From Nitrosovibrio sp. Nv17 (lineage in GTDB: Bacteria > Pseudomonadota > Gammaproteobacteria > Burkholderiales > Nitrosomonadaceae), in the NCBI RefSeq assembly GCF_900119085.1, contig NZ_FPIQ01000008.1, positions 45,899-109,898 of the forward strand: a stretch of 64,000 nt of DNA, read 5' to 3'. The notes below the pieces were generated by a model that saw only the letters and a program-made list of their open reading frames with translations, made no database searches and was not told where the DNA came from. This document shows positions 9,019 to 19,598 of this stretch, in pieces. Each line of letters opens with the position of its first letter. Position 1 is the first letter of the stretch. Made by a program: the position numbers and the translations under genes.

Positions 9019-10455
9019 ATGAGTGCAGTGCTACAGAATTTGGTCAACCAGCCCTACAAGCATGGGTTCGTCACCGACATCGAGTCGGACATCGCGCCCA
9101 AGGGGCTGAACGAGGAAACCATCAGGCTGATTTCGGCCAAGAAGAACGAGCCGGAATGGCTGCTGGCATTCCGCCTCGGGGCTTACCGCAAGTGGCTCGG
9201 GATGGAGGAACCGAAGTGGTCGACCGTCAGATATCCCGAGATCGATTTCCAGGCGATCAGCTATTACTCTGCGCCCAAGCCCAGGAAAAAGCTGAACAGC
9301 ATGGATGAGGTTGATCCCGAGCTGCTGCGCACCTTCGAGAAGCTCGGCGTGCCCATGCACGAGCGCGCCGCACTTGCCGGCGTCGCCGTGGACGTGATCT
9401 TCGACAGCGTGTCGGTGGCGACGACATACAAGCAGAAACTGGCCGAGGTGGGCATCATCTTCTGCTCGATTTCTGAGGCAGTCCACATGCATCCGGATCT
9501 GGTGCGGCAGTATCTCGGCACCGTGGTGCCGGTGGGCGACAACTATTACGCGGCGCTCAATTCCGCGGTATTCACCGACGGCACGTTCTGCTTCATTCCC
9601 AAGGGGGTCAGGTGCCCGATGGATCTGTCGACCTATTTCCGCATCAACACCGAGGAATCCGGGCAGTTCGAGCGTACGCTCATCATTGCCGAGGAGGGAG
9701 CATCGGTCTCCTATCTGGAAGGTTGCACCGCTCCCCGCTTCGATACCAACCAGCTGCACGCGGCAGTCGTCGAACTGGTGGCCTTGAATGATGCCGACAT
9801 CAAGTACTCGACGGTGCAGAACTGGTATGCGGGTGACGAGAACGGCGTCGGCGGCATCTACAATTTTGTGACCAAGCGCGGCCTTGCCAAGGGCGTCAAT
9901 TCGCGCATTTCCTGGACTCAGGTGGAAACGGGCTCGGCGATCACCTGGAAATATCCCTCCTGCGTGTTGCTGGGAGAGAACTCGGTCGGAGAATTCTATT
10001 CCGTGGCGGTCACCAATCACCACCAGCAGGCGGACACGGGTACCAAGATGGTGCATCTGGGACGCAACACGCGCAGTACCATCGTCAGCAAGGGCATTTC
10101 CGCCGGCCATTCGCACAACAGCTATCGTGGGCTCGTCCGGGTCGCACCGACCGCTGCCGGGGCGCGCAACTATTCGCAGTGCGATTCGATGCTGGTGGGG
10201 GATGCGTGCAGCGCCAATACCTTTCCCTACATCCAGGTGCGCAACCACACTGCCAAGGTCGAGCATGAGGCGTCGACCTCCAAGATCGGCGAGGATCAGC
10301 TGTTCTATTTCGCGCAGCGCGGCATCGGCAATGAAGAGGCAGTATCGATGATCATCAACGGCTTCTGCAAGGATGTGTTCCAGCAGCTGCCGATGGAGTT
10401 TGCGGTCGAGGCGACCAAGCTGCTCGGCTTCAAGCTCGAGGGGAGCGTAGGATGA
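9019..10455 (+). CDS. sufB: Fe-S cluster assembly scaffold SufB
   Basis: SufB is the core subunit of the SufBCD complex, where sulfur and iron are assembled into clusters. The 478-residue protein contains typical segments: [40 protein letters not shown] and [13 protein letters not shown]. It ends with the beta-helix tail [20 protein letters not shown]. The start at 9019 follows a CGGAGCAACCGA ribosome region. The stop overlaps the sufC ATG (ATGA). Confidence 0.97.
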   Translation: MSAVLQNLVNQPYKHGFVTDIESDIAPKGLNEETIRLISAKKNEPEWLLAFRLGAYRKWLGMEEPKWSTVRYPEIDFQAISYYSAPKPRKKLNSMDEVDPELLRTFEKLGVPMHERAALAGVAVDVIFDSVSVATTYKQKLAEVGIIFCSISEAVHMHPDLVRQYLGTVVPVGDNYYAALNSAVFTDGTFCFIPKGVRCPMDLSTYFRINTEESGQFERTLIIAEEGASVSYLEGCTAPRFDTNQLHAAVVELVALNDADIKYSTVQNWYAGDENGVGGIYNFVTKRGLAKGVNSRISWTQVETGSAITWKYPSCVLLGENSVGEFYSVAVTNHHQQADTGTKMVHLGRNTRSTIVSKGISAGHSHNSYRGLVRVAPTAAGARNYSQCDSMLVGDACSANTFPYIQVRNHTAKVEHEASTSKIGEDQLFYFAQRGIGNEEAVSMIINGFCKDVFQQLPMEFAVEATKLLGFKLEGSVG

Positions 10456-11240
10456 TCCGTGCGGACAGCGACATAGTGCTCGAGGTGCACGGACTGCGGG
10501 CGACCGTCAATGACATCGAGATCCTCAAGGGCATCGACCTGACGGTCAGGCGCGGTGAAATCCATGCCATCATGGGGACCAACGGCTCGGGCAAGAGCAC
10601 CCTGGCGAAGGTTCTCGCCGGTCACGAGGCCTACCGGGTCACGGGGGGGTCGGTGGTGTTCGAAGGAGGCAATCTGCTCGATCTCGAGCCCGAAGCGCGT
10701 GCTCGCGCGGGTGTGTTTCTCGCATTCCAGTATCCGATCGAGATACCCGGCGTGGCCAACAGCCATTTCCTGCGCCTGGCCTACAATACCCTGCGGGCGC
10801 AGCGCGGCGAGGAGGAACTCGATCCGCTCGAATTCGAGGATTTCGTGCGCGACAAGATGAAGCTGCTCGAAATGAATCCCGATTTTCTCGATCGGGGCGT
10901 CAATGAAGGATTCTCCGGCGGAGAGAAGAAGCGCAATGAAATCCTGCAGATGGCGTTGCTCGAGCCGCGACTGGCCATCCTGGACGAGACCGATTCCGGC
11001 CTGGATATCGACGCGCTCAGGATCGTCACCCAGGGGGTGAACCGGCTGGCAAACCGGGATAACGCGATCATTCTGGTGACGCACTACCAGAGGATGCTCA
11101 ACCACATCGTCCCTGATTATGTTCATGTCATGGAATCCGGGCGCATCGTCAAGACGGGTGAAAAGAGCCTGGCATTGGAACTCGAGACACGGGGCTACGA
11201 CTGGGTCAGTGGCGAACGCCGCGCCGCGGCCGGGGTTTGA
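10452..11240 (+). CDS. sufC: Fe-S assembly ATPase SufC
   Basis: This is the ABC-type ATPase of SufBCD, driving the conformational change during cluster assembly. The 262-residue protein has Walker [10 protein letters not shown], the SufC-specific Q-loop region [13 protein letters not shown], signature [11 protein letters not shown] and Walker [15 protein letters not shown]. It overlaps sufB by 4 bp and is followed at once by sufD. The length matches the family (about 250). The first few residues (MIRADSD) are a little longer than the E. coli protein. Confidence 0.97.
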   Translation: MIRADSDIVLEVHGLRATVNDIEILKGIDLTVRRGEIHAIMGTNGSGKSTLAKVLAGHEAYRVTGGSVVFEGGNLLDLEPEARARAGVFLAFQYPIEIPGVANSHFLRLAYNTLRAQRGEEELDPLEFEDFVRDKMKLLEMNPDFLDRGVNEGFSGGEKKRNEILQMALLEPRLAILDETDSGLDIDALRIVTQGVNRLANRDNAIILVTHYQRMLNHIVPDYVHVMESGRIVKTGEKSLALELETRGYDWVSGERRAAAGV

Positions 11241-11242
11241 GC

Positions 11243-12553
11243 ATGGGTACCGTGACAGTTGCCGGCGGTTACCTGGAAAGTCTGTTGCAGGGCCAGCCGC
11301 GACCGCCGTCGAGTCCGCTCGCGTGGTTCAATCAGTTGCGGGCCGATGCGGTCGAGCGTGCAAGCGCGCTGAAGGTGCCGACCACGCGTGATGAGGAATG
11401 GCGTTTCACCGATATTTCGCCGCTGCTCGGACTGTCGTTCCAGCCGGTATCCGCAGGATCTGCCCTGGATGCTGCAGACGTCGGGCGCTTCCACCTGAAG
11501 GAGGCGGCGATACGGCTCGTGTTTGTCGACGGCGTCTACGCGCCCGCACTGTCCCGCCGGCCGGAGAAAGTCGGGACCGGCCCGGTGGTCGCGAATCTGT
11601 CGGAAGCGGTCGTTGCACACGCCACGATGGTCAAACCGCACCTGGCGCGTCATGCGCGATTCCAGGACGACGTGTTCACTGCCGTCAATACTGCATTCAT
11701 GCATGATGGGGCGCTGGTTTTCCTGCCGCGGGGCGCAGCCATCCGCTCGCCGATCCATCTCCTGTTCATTGCCTCGCAGAAGGCAGCGGCCAGCCACCCG
11801 CGCTGCCTGGTGATCGCCGAAGCGGGCAGCGAGGCAATGGTCATCGAGGACTACGTCACCCTGCAGCAGGAAGCCTATGTCAACAACGCGGTCACCGAAA
11901 TCGTGTTGGCCGATCATGCCCGGATCGACCACGTCCGCATCCAGCGCGATGGGATCGAAGCGTTCCATCTCGGCAGGTGCGCGGTGTCGCTTGCCCGCGA
12001 GAGCCGTTACCGATCGGTGGCCATCGCGCTGGGCGCACGCATTTCGCGCTACAATCTGGATACGTTGCTTGCGGCGGAAGGTGCGGAATGCACCCTCGAC
12101 GGACTGGCGCTGATCACGGGCCGGCAGCTGGCCGATACGCACACGTGCATCGACCATGCCATGCCGCATGGGACGAGCAGGCAGTCGCACAAGTGCATCG
12201 TCGATGATACCGCGCATGCGGTATTCAACGGCAAGATCATGGTTCGTACGGGCGCGCAGCACACCGATTCCTCGCAGTCGAGCCGGAATCTGCTGCTGGG
12301 CGCCAGGGCGCGCGTCGATACCAAGCCCCAACTGGAGATCTTTGCAGACGACGTCAAGTGCGCGCACGGGGCCACGGTAGGGCAGCTGGACAGTGAGGAA
12401 GTGTTCTACCTGAAGAGCCGTGGACTGACCGAAACGGCGGCGCGCAACCTGCTGACCTATGCATTTGGTGCCGAGATCATCGACCGCATCCCGGTTGCCT
12501 CGCTGAAGCATCGGCTCGAACGCACGGTGCTCGATCACACGCAGAGAAGCTGA
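11243..12553 (+). CDS. sufD: Fe-S cluster assembly protein SufD
   Basis: SufD is the partner subunit of SufB in the SufBC2D scaffold. The 436-residue protein has the SufB/D beta-helix core: GTSRQSHKCIVDDTAHAVFN, then LEIFADDVKCAHGATVGQLD and FYLKSRGLTETAARNLL, which are typical of SufD. The N-terminal half includes DEEWRFTDISPL. ATG 11243 lies 2 bp after the sufC stop. A TTG at 11237 overlapping sufC would add two residues. The C-terminal His and Cys positions look intact. Confidence 0.96.
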   Translation: MGTVTVAGGYLESLLQGQPRPPSSPLAWFNQLRADAVERASALKVPTTRDEEWRFTDISPLLGLSFQPVSAGSALDAADVGRFHLKEAAIRLVFVDGVYAPALSRRPEKVGTGPVVANLSEAVVAHATMVKPHLARHARFQDDVFTAVNTAFMHDGALVFLPRGAAIRSPIHLLFIASQKAAASHPRCLVIAEAGSEAMVIEDYVTLQQEAYVNNAVTEIVLADHARIDHVRIQRDGIEAFHLGRCAVSLARESRYRSVAIALGARISRYNLDTLLAAEGAECTLDGLALITGRQLADTHTCIDHAMPHGTSRQSHKCIVDDTAHAVFNGKIMVRTGAQHTDSSQSSRNLLLGARARVDTKPQLEIFADDVKCAHGATVGQLDSEEVFYLKSRGLTETAARNLLTYAFGAEIIDRIPVASLKHRLERTVLDHTQRS

Positions 12554-12556
12554 ATC

Positions 12557-13819
12557 ATGCAGCTCATGGAACCCGGTCTGGAATCGCCCCTCACACGGGA
12601 ATTCGACGTCGCGAGAATCCGTGGCGATTTCCCGATCCTCGATCTGAAGGTCAATGGCAGACCCCTGATCTATTTCGACAATGCCGCATCCAGCCAGATG
12701 CCGCAGCCCGTCATCGACCGCCTGGTGCGCTACCAGACTACTCAGCATGCCAATGTCAATCGCGGCGTACATTATCTGTCGGAAACGGCGACGGCGGAAT
12801 ACGAGGAGGCGCGCTGCAAGCTGCAGCGCTTCATCCATGCGCGCGAGGCGCGCGAGATCATCTTCACGAGCGGTACCACCGACGCCATCAATCTGGTGAT
12901 GCACGGTTACGGTCGCAGGTTCATCGGAGCGGGCGACGAGATCATCCTGACCACGCTCGAGCATCATTCGAACATCGTTCCCTGGCAGATGCTGGCGGAG
13001 GAAAAGGGCGCCCGCATTCGGGTAGTGCCTGTCAACGATGCGGGAGAGCTGCTGGTCGACCAGTACGAGGCGTTGTTCAGCGAACGCACTCGTCTCGTCG
13101 GCGTGCTGCACGTGTCGAATGCGCTCGGCACCATCAATCCGATCAAGTCGATGGTTGCGTACGCGCATGCGCATGGCGTACCGGTGCTGGTGGATGGCGC
13201 GCAGGGCGCGCCGCACATGAACGTCGACGTGCAGGATCTGGACTGCGACTTCTACACCTTTTCGGGACACAAGATGTGCGGCCCGACCGGCATCGGCATC
13301 CTCTACGGGAAGGCCGAGTTGCTGGAGCGCATGCAGCCGTACCGGGGCGGGGGGGACATGATCCTGTCGGTGACGTTCGAGAAGACCACCTACAATACCC
13401 TGCCGCACAAGTTCGAGGCGGGAACCCCCCCGATCGCGGCCGCGATCGGGCTCGGCGCTGCGGTGGACTATCTGCTGGGAGTCGGCATGGAGTCAATCGC
13501 CACCCACGAATCCAGCCTGCTGGCGCATGCGACGGCGCGGATCGGGCACGTGCCGGGCGTGCGCATCATTGGCACCGCTGCAGCCAAGACCGCGGTACTG
13601 TCATTCGAAGTCGAAGGCGTGCACCCGCACGACATCGGTACCCTGCTGAACCAGGAAGGGGTGGCGGTACGCACCGGCCATCATTGCGTGCAGCCGGTGA
13701 TGGCGCGCTTCCGGGTACCGGCGACGACGCGCGCCTCGTTCGCGTTCTACAACACGATCGCAGAGGTGGATTCGTTCATCGAAAGCCTGCGCGCGGTCAG
13801 GGAGATCTTTGTCCCATGA
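12557..13819 (+). CDS. sufS: SufS-type cysteine desulfurase (class II)
   Basis: This PLP enzyme converts L-cysteine to L-alanine plus a persulfide on its active-site Cys. The 420-residue protein has the PLP Lys239 in FSGHKMCGPTGIG, the persulfide Cys377 in VRTGHHCVQPVM, and early motifs YFDNAASSQMP and FTSGTTDAINLV. The RTGHHC context is the class II (SufS) hallmark. It starts 3 bp after sufD and overlaps the next gene by 4 bp. SufU, encoded directly downstream, is the expected sulfur acceptor because no SufE gene is present here. Confidence 0.97.
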   Translation: MQLMEPGLESPLTREFDVARIRGDFPILDLKVNGRPLIYFDNAASSQMPQPVIDRLVRYQTTQHANVNRGVHYLSETATAEYEEARCKLQRFIHAREAREIIFTSGTTDAINLVMHGYGRRFIGAGDEIILTTLEHHSNIVPWQMLAEEKGARIRVVPVNDAGELLVDQYEALFSERTRLVGVLHVSNALGTINPIKSMVAYAHAHGVPVLVDGAQGAPHMNVDVQDLDCDFYTFSGHKMCGPTGIGILYGKAELLERMQPYRGGGDMILSVTFEKTTYNTLPHKFEAGTPPIAAAIGLGAAVDYLLGVGMESIATHESSLLAHATARIGHVPGVRIIGTAAAKTAVLSFEVEGVHPHDIGTLLNQEGVAVRTGHHCVQPVMARFRVPATTRASFAFYNTIAEVDSFIESLRAVREIFVP

Positions 13820-14298
13820 TCACCAAGTCGCTCTACCAGGAAGTCATCCTCGACCACAACAGGAAGCCACGCAACTACGGCACGCTCGGCAACGCCACGC
13901 ACCAGGCCGTCGGCCATAATCCGCTGTGCGGCGACCATCTCGACATCGGTCTCAGGATCGAGGCGGGGCATATCCACGAGATTGCCTTCCAGGGCGAATC
14001 CTGCGCGATCTGCAAGGCATCGGCCTCGATGATGACCACCGCGGTAAAGGGCAAGGCGTGCAGCGATGCGGAGACGCTGATTCGCGAATTTCGCGAGATG
14101 GCCGTCGGTACGCTGAATCCCGGAGGCCCGCATCACCTGGGCCGGCTGACGGTGTTCGCCGGGGTACGCGACCTGCCCACGCGCGTCAAATGCGCCATTC
14201 TGCCGTGGCATACGCTGCAGGCGGCACTCGATTCGGTGGCCACCGCATCGACGGAGGCCGAGGAGGATCCGATGCACGTCACCATTGGGGACGCCTAG
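13816..14298 (+). CDS. sufU: SufU-type zinc-dependent sulfurtransferase (IscU-like)
   Basis: SufU accepts persulfide sulfur from SufS and relays it to SufBCD. The 160-residue protein has Cys38-Gly-Asp40 (NPLCGD), Cys63 and Cys66 (ESCAICKASAS) and Cys126 (VKCAILPWHTL), with the roughly 20-residue insertion before the last Cys that separates SufU from IscU. These Cys and Asp residues are the zinc and sulfur ligands in Bacillus SufU. It overlaps sufS as ATGA, indicating tight coupling. The acidic C-terminal tail (STEAEEDP) is not a family feature. Confidence 0.93.
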   Translation: MITKSLYQEVILDHNRKPRNYGTLGNATHQAVGHNPLCGDHLDIGLRIEAGHIHEIAFQGESCAICKASASMMTTAVKGKACSDAETLIREFREMAVGTLNPGGPHHLGRLTVFAGVRDLPTRVKCAILPWHTLQAALDSVATASTEAEEDPMHVTIGDA

Positions 14299-14325
14299 GA
14301 TCGCGAAGCAAGAACGGAGGACGAC

Positions 14326-14886
14326 ATGCCCAGGATCGCCGAAATAGAAAGCACACCAAACCGCAACGCACTGAAGTTCATTCTAAAGGAGCCCCTGACC
14401 TGGGGCGTGACGCGCTCCTACGACAATCCCGAGCAGGCCAGGGATGATCCGCTGGCGGCGGCGCTGTTCGACATCGATCACGTGATCAACGTATTCTATG
14501 TCGACCGGTGGATCACGATCACCCAGGACGGGGGCGCCGACTGGCAGGATCTGGCACGCGAGGTGGCCGATCCGATCCGCGCCGCGCCGGCGGCGGTCTC
14601 GCAGTCCGCGACCAGGGTGGCGGCTGCCGCAGAGGCCATCGCCGGTCTGAGTTTGGAGGATCAGCAGCGCCTCGAGACGATCAATGCGCTGCTCGACGAG
14701 GAGATTCGTCCCTACCTGCAGAACGACGGCGGCGATCTGCACGTGCTGGGACTCGAGGGCAACCGCCTCAGCGTACACTACCAGGGCGCCTGTGGCACCT
14801 GTCCAAGTTCCATTTCCGGTACGCTGCGAGGTATCCAGAACATGTTGCGCTCCATAGAGCCCGATCTGGAGGTCGTTGCCGTCTGA
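14326..14886 (+). CDS. Nfu-type Fe-S carrier with N-terminal Nfu_N domain
   Basis: The 186-residue protein has two recognisable domains. The N-terminal Nfu_N (HIRA-interacting) domain reads STPNRNALKFIL...DPLAAALFDIDHVINVFY. The C-terminal NifU-like domain reads LDEEIRPYLQNDGGDLHVLG with the cluster-binding Cys156-x2-Cys159 pair in QGACGTCPSS. Such proteins receive [4Fe-4S] clusters and pass them to targets. It is the last gene of the suf operon, 27 bp after sufU, with GGAGGA before the ATG. An E. coli NfuA-type A-like N-domain is absent; this is the eukaryotic/alphaproteobacterial Nfu layout. Confidence 0.93.
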   Translation: MPRIAEIESTPNRNALKFILKEPLTWGVTRSYDNPEQARDDPLAAALFDIDHVINVFYVDRWITITQDGGADWQDLAREVADPIRAAPAAVSQSATRVAAAAEAIAGLSLEDQQRLETINALLDEEIRPYLQNDGGDLHVLGLEGNRLSVHYQGACGTCPSSISGTLRGIQNMLRSIEPDLEVVAV

Positions 14887-14912
14887 CAGAGAGATGCGTC
14901 AGCCCTTGCCTG

Positions 14913-15281
14913 CTACCGGCTCCGCAACTGCGTGTGCAGATACTCCTTCAGTACCACGGCATTGTTGCGGGTGGCATCCTTTGCGCCGAAGAGCAGAGTG
15001 ATGGTATCGGCTCCGGAATCCGCCACCCGGGCGGCGAGCTCCGTTAGCGCGCTCGCATTGGCCTTGAGTTCCTCCTGGTAGCGGCGCCGGAATTCAGGCC
15101 ATTTTTCCGGTTCGTGCCCGTACCAGCGACGCAGATCGGCGGAAGGCGCAATATCCTTGGCCCAGACATCGATCCGGCCGGTGGCCTTCGACAGGCCGCG
15201 GGGCCACAGGCGATCGACAAGTACGCGCATCCCGTCGGATGCGGCAGGCGAATCGTAGGCGCGTTTGAGTTCGAGCTTCAT
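14913..15281 (-). CDS. DUF488 (YeaO-like) protein of unknown function
   Basis: The 122-residue cytosolic protein is of the DUF488 family. Visible family motifs are RVLVDRLWPRG near residue 20, WAKDIAPSADLRRWYGH and the final FGAKDATRNNAVVLKEYL. The biochemical role of DUF488/YeaO proteins is not established. The ATG at 15281 begins MKLELKRAYDS, the usual family start; an upstream in-frame start at 15320 is less likely. It is convergent with the suf operon and has no functional partner nearby. Confidence 0.88.
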   Translation of the reverse strand: MKLELKRAYDSPAASDGMRVLVDRLWPRGLSKATGRIDVWAKDIAPSADLRRWYGHEPEKWPEFRRRYQEELKANASALTELAARVADSGADTITLLFGAKDATRNNAVVLKEYLHTQLRSR

Positions 15282-15466
15282 CACTGGACGCCGTCCGGTT
15301 TCATCAGGATGCGGGTGCATTCATCCATCCCTGCAGAGTCAGACCATCGCCGCGTGCACCCGTTCCCGGAAGCAGCGACTGGAGCCGCCGCTGTCCGGTG
15401 AGATACGCACGTATCGCTGTAGTATCATGGCAACCTGCCCTCTCCGGTCCAATTCAGGATGGCTCC

Positions 15467-15880
15467 ATGCTCTGGGTAAAGTCGCTGCACATCATTTTCA
15501 TGGTGACCTGGTTCGCCGGTCTGTTCTACCTGCCAAGGCTGTTCGTCTACCACGCGATGAGCGAGGATGCGCCCAGCCTCGAGCGCTTCAAGGTGATGGA
15601 GCGCAAGCTGTATTATGGCATCATGACGCCGGGTGCAGTGCTGACGATAGTGTTCGGCCTGTGGCTGTGGCTCGGTCATGGCATTTCCGGAGGATGGCTG
15701 CATGCCAAGCTTGCGCTGGTTGTCGTGCTGATCGCGTATCACGTTCACTGCGGCAGGCTGCTGGCGGATTTCAGGCATGACCGCAATCGCCACACTCACG
15801 TGTACTATCGCTGGTTCAACGAGATTCCCGTGGCCATCCTGATCGCGATTGTGATCCTGGTCGTGGTCAAGCCTTTCTGA
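15467..15880 (+). CDS. hemJ: HemJ-type protoporphyrinogen IX oxidase (CopD-like membrane protein)
   Basis: HemJ oxidises protoporphyrinogen IX to protoporphyrin IX in haem synthesis. The 137-residue integral membrane protein has about four TM helices and the family signatures LWVKSLHIIFMVTWFAGLFY near the N-terminus (containing the essential His), YGIMTPGAVLTIVFGLWLW and GWLHAKLALV. ATG 15467 is preferred because AGGATGG precedes it and HemJ proteins start here. A haem pathway link is supported by hemE about 2.5 kb downstream, separated by aroB and dgt. Confidence 0.9.
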   Translation: MLWVKSLHIIFMVTWFAGLFYLPRLFVYHAMSEDAPSLERFKVMERKLYYGIMTPGAVLTIVFGLWLWLGHGISGGWLHAKLALVVVLIAYHVHCGRLLADFRHDRNRHTHVYYRWFNEIPVAILIAIVILVVVKPF

Positions 15881-15966
15881 CGATGCGTGGGCGCAGTATG
15901 CATCTCATCCATCTTTCCGCCCGGTACCGGCACCCATGACGATTTCCATTGTCCGGTGAAATCCGC

Positions 15967-17076
15967 ATGAGAGACATGCAAACCCTCAGGGTCGACTTGG
16001 CCTGCTCCACCGACGCGCGCGGCTATCCGATTCACATCGGCAGCGGCATCCTGGCGCGGGCGGAACTGGTGCTGCAGCACTTGCCGCAGATGCGGGCGGC
16101 GATCGTGACCAACACCACGGTAGCGCCGCTCTATCTGGATGCGCTGCGTCAGGCACTGTCGCACCATGGTGTGACGACCGTGCCCATCATCCTGCCAGAC
16201 GGCGAAGTCTACAAGAGCTGGGAAACGCTCAACCTCATCTTCGATGCGCTGCTGCATAATCGCTGCGAACGCCATACTTCGGTCATCGCACTCGGTGGCG
16301 GGGTGGTCGGCGATCTGGCCGGATTTGCTGCAGCCTCGTTCCTGAGGGGCGTTCCCTTCATTCAGCTTCCGACCACGCTGCTGGCGCAGGTCGACTCCTC
16401 GGTAGGCGGCAAGACCGGCATCAACCATGCACTCGGCAAAAACATGATCGGCGCCTTCTACCAGCCTAGAGTGGTCGTCGCCGACAGTGCGACGCTGGAT
16501 ACACTGCCCGACCGGGAACTGCGCGCGGGACTGGCGGAGGTCATCAAATATGGCCTGATCCGGGATCCCGGCTTCCTCGACTGGATCGAGCGCAACGTGG
16601 ACGGGCTGCTGGCACGCGATCCCGATGCGCTGACCGAGGCGATACGTCGCAGTTGCGAGAACAAGGCGGCAGTGGTGGCGGCGGACGAACGCGAGAGCGG
16701 CGTGCGCGCCTTGCTGAATCTGGGGCACACCTTCGGCCACGCCATCGAGCACGCGCTGGGCTATGGGACGTGGCTGCACGGCGAAGCAGTGGCGGCGGGC
16801 ACGGTGCTGGCAGCAGAGCTGTCGCGGCGCCTGGGCATGCTCGATCAGGCCGGCGTGGCCCGTATTCGCGCTCTCTATGCGCGCGCCGGCCTGCCGGTAG
16901 CTGCGCCGGATGTGGGAGTCGAGAAATATCTGGACCTGATGGGACTGGACAAGAAAGTGGCGGACGGAAGGGTGCGTTTCGTGCTGCTGCGCCGGATCGG
17001 CGAGGCGAGGGTGCATGCCGACGTGCCTGCCGACGTGCTTTCCGGGATGCTGCGGGAGTGCACGTCGCATGCATGA
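15967..17076 (+). CDS. aroB: 3-dehydroquinate synthase
   Basis: AroB cyclises DAHP to 3-dehydroquinate in the shikimate pathway using NAD and a divalent metal. The roughly 369-residue protein contains [13 protein letters not shown], the nucleotide and metal-binding core [42 protein letters not shown] and the metal-ligand stretch [11 protein letters not shown]. The start is uncertain: ATG 15967 or ATG 15976 are both possible, and a TTG at 15949 is less likely. It overlaps dgt by 8 bp. Confidence 0.96.
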   Translation: MRDMQTLRVDLACSTDARGYPIHIGSGILARAELVLQHLPQMRAAIVTNTTVAPLYLDALRQALSHHGVTTVPIILPDGEVYKSWETLNLIFDALLHNRCERHTSVIALGGGVVGDLAGFAAASFLRGVPFIQLPTTLLAQVDSSVGGKTGINHALGKNMIGAFYQPRVVVADSATLDTLPDRELRAGLAEVIKYGLIRDPGFLDWIERNVDGLLARDPDALTEAIRRSCENKAAVVAADERESGVRALLNLGHTFGHAIEHALGYGTWLHGEAVAAGTVLAAELSRRLGMLDQAGVARIRALYARAGLPVAAPDVGVEKYLDLMGLDKKVADGRVRFVLLRRIGEARVHADVPADVLSGMLRECTSHA

Positions 17077-18190
17077 ACTTGCGCCCTATGCGATCTCTCC
17101 GGAAAATTCGCGCGGGCGCCGCATTCCCGAGCGGCCGCCCGCCAGCCGTACCGAGTTCCAGCGTGACCGCGATCGCATCATTCACTCCACCGCCTTCCGC
17201 CGGCTCGAGTACAAGACCCAGGTCTTCGTCAACCACGAGGGGGATCTGTTCCGCACCCGCCTCACGCATAGCCTGGAAGTTGCGCAGATCGGTCGTTCCA
17301 TCGCCCGGAACCTGCGTCTGAACGAGGATCTGGTCGAGGCCATCGCCCTGGCGCACGACCTGGGGCATACCCCGTTCGGCCATGCGGGGCAGGATGCGCT
17401 GAACAGCCGCATGAAGGCGCATGGTGGCTTCGAGCACAACCTTCAGTCGCTGCGGGTTGTGGACGTGCTGGAAGAACGCTACGGAGCGTTCGATGGCTTG
17501 AACCTGTGCTTCGAGACGCGTGAAGGCATCCTCAAGCACTGTGCCCGGAAGCACGCCCGCAGGCTGGGTGATGTCGGCGAGCGCTTCCTGGCGAATCGTC
17601 AGCCTTCCCTGGAAGCGCAGCTCGCCAACCTCGCCGACGAGATCGCCTATAACAATCACGACGTCGACGACGGCCTGCGCGAAGGGCTGATCACGCAGGC
17701 GCAACTGGAGCAGATCGGCCTGTTCTCGCGACATCTGGCCATGGCCAGAAAGGAGTATCCCGGTATCGCGGGCCGGCGCCTGATACATGAAACGGTACGG
17801 CGCATGATCGATACGCTGGTGACCGACCTGATCCGGCAGAGCACGGCCAACATTGAGGCGGCGCGTCCGCACGATGTGTCGGAGGTGAGGAAGGCAAAGC
17901 CTCTGATCGATTTCAGCGAGGCGGTGCGACGCGAGCAGCAGGAGTTGAAGACATTTCTGCGCAACAATCTCTACCGGCACTACCGTGTCGCCCGCATGAG
18001 TGCCAAGGCGCGCCATGTCGTCGCCAGACTGTTCGATGCCTTTCACGACGATATCCGCTTGCTGCCTCCCGTGTACCAGGAAAAGCATTCACAAGACGGC
18101 CCGCAGGTCATCGCCGACTATGTGGCGGGCATGACCGATAGGTATGCCATCCGGGAATATCGGAGACTGTTCTCCATAGATGAAGTCTGA
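17069..18190 (+). CDS. dgt: Deoxyguanosinetriphosphate triphosphohydrolase-like HD protein
   Basis: This enzyme hydrolyses dNTPs to deoxynucleosides plus triphosphate. The 373-residue protein has the HD-domain metal ligands [22 protein letters not shown] and a later [15 protein letters not shown]. It begins [17 protein letters not shown], as in other short-form (Dgt type 2-like) proteins. The ATG overlaps aroB by 8 bp, suggesting coupled translation, as is common in betaproteobacteria. Confidence 0.94.
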   Translation: MHELAPYAISPENSRGRRIPERPPASRTEFQRDRDRIIHSTAFRRLEYKTQVFVNHEGDLFRTRLTHSLEVAQIGRSIARNLRLNEDLVEAIALAHDLGHTPFGHAGQDALNSRMKAHGGFEHNLQSLRVVDVLEERYGAFDGLNLCFETREGILKHCARKHARRLGDVGERFLANRQPSLEAQLANLADEIAYNNHDVDDGLREGLITQAQLEQIGLFSRHLAMARKEYPGIAGRRLIHETVRRMIDTLVTDLIRQSTANIEAARPHDVSEVRKAKPLIDFSEAVRREQQELKTFLRNNLYRHYRVARMSAKARHVVARLFDAFHDDIRLLPPVYQEKHSQDGPQVIADYVAGMTDRYAIREYRRLFSIDEV

Positions 18191-18330
18191 CGTCCGCTCC
18201 CCTGATTCCGTTCCTCCGATGTACCCCGCCGGCGATCGCTGGTAAGATCGCGCTTCCATGAAAAATAACGCGGTTGCAGCCGCTGCGGGAGATTTCCGTG
18301 GAGCACGGCTGCACTGTCACACCATCGCCC

Positions 18331-19398
18331 ATGACACGACCGAAGAATGATACCTTGTTGCGAGCCCTGCTGCGGCAGCCCGTCGAGTATACTCCCGTAT
18401 GGCTCATGCGTCAGGCGGGTCGCTACCTGCCAGAATACAATCAGACCCGGGCGCGCGCCGGGAATTTTCTGGCATTGTGCAAGAACCCCGCCTTTGCAAC
18501 CGAGGTGACGCTCCAGCCCCTGGAGCGGTTCCCACTGGATGCGGCGATCCTGTTTTCCGACATCCTGACCATACCTGATGCGATGGGACTGGGGCTGTAT
18601 TTCTCCGATGGGGAGGGACCGAAATTCGAACGGCCATTACGCGAGGAGCGTGACATTCTGGCTCTCGCGGTACCGGATCCGGCGGTGCATCTGCGATACG
18701 TGATGGATGCCGTGACGCAGATCCGGCAGGCGCTGGACAACCGCGTTCCGCTGATCGGGTTCTCCGGCAGCCCGTTCACGCTGGCCTGCTACATGGTGGA
18801 GGGATGCGGCGGCACCGATTTTCGCCAGATCAAGACCCTGCTGTACCGTCGACCGGATCTGTTGCATCGCATCCTCGATGTCAACGCCCGGGCTGTGACC
18901 GCCTATCTGAATGCCCAGATCGCATCCGGCGCCCAGGTGGTCATGATATTCGACACATGGGGGGGGGTGCTGTCGCATGCCGCCTACCGCGAATTTTCCC
19001 TGCACTACATCAGCCAGATTCTTGCCGGGCTCGAGCGCGAGCGGGGGAAGGAACGTATTCCCAGCGTGGTATTCACCAAGGGTGGCGGGCTATGGCTGGA
19101 GCACATCGCTGACAGCGGCTGCGATGCGGTGGGGCTGGACTGGACCGTGGATATCGGCGAGGCGCGCCGGCGCGCCGGCGGCAAGGTGGCGCTGCAGGGC
19201 AATCTCGATCCCGCGGTACTGTTCTCCACGCCGGAGGTCATCGTCGCCGAGGTGAAAAGGATACTTGCCGCCTATGGCGACGGCAGCGGGCATGTGTTCA
19301 ACCTCGGGCACGGCATCTCGCAGTTCACCCCGCCGGAACATGCGCGGATACTGGTGGAATCCGTTCACGATCTTAGCCGTAAACGGCAGGAGCACTAG
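18331..19398 (+). CDS. hemE: Uroporphyrinogen decarboxylase
   Basis: HemE removes four acetate carboxyls from uroporphyrinogen III to give coproporphyrinogen III in haem synthesis. The 355-residue protein shows the N-terminal signature [44 protein letters not shown] and the C-terminal [20 protein letters not shown] 18331 gives the normal length. An upstream in-frame start at 18274 would add 19 residues without a conserved counterpart. The 140 bp gap before it holds a possible promoter but no gene. Confidence 0.97.
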   Translation: MTRPKNDTLLRALLRQPVEYTPVWLMRQAGRYLPEYNQTRARAGNFLALCKNPAFATEVTLQPLERFPLDAAILFSDILTIPDAMGLGLYFSDGEGPKFERPLREERDILALAVPDPAVHLRYVMDAVTQIRQALDNRVPLIGFSGSPFTLACYMVEGCGGTDFRQIKTLLYRRPDLLHRILDVNARAVTAYLNAQIASGAQVVMIFDTWGGVLSHAAYREFSLHYISQILAGLERERGKERIPSVVFTKGGGLWLEHIADSGCDAVGLDWTVDIGEARRRAGGKVALQGNLDPAVLFSTPEVIVAEVKRILAAYGDGSGHVFNLGHGISQFTPPEHARILVESVHDLSRKRQEH

Positions 19399-19598
19399 TC
19401 TTTCCCGGTGCAATAAGTATACACTAGCTACAGCGAGTTTCGGGAAAACGATAGTTCGACAGATTGCTGTGATGCAGGTGTTGAAACGGGTCGCCATTTC
19501 TGCGCTTCAGAGGAGCATGCGCTGGCATGCTTCCGTCCGCGAACGCGGCCCGTCAGGTCATTTCGGCCTAGGCTTCCATTTTCTGACTAGGATTCGTT

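Noticed and set aside
11195..13408. Long open frame antisense to sufD and sufS
   Set aside because: It covers two well-recognised suf genes and has no domain of its own.
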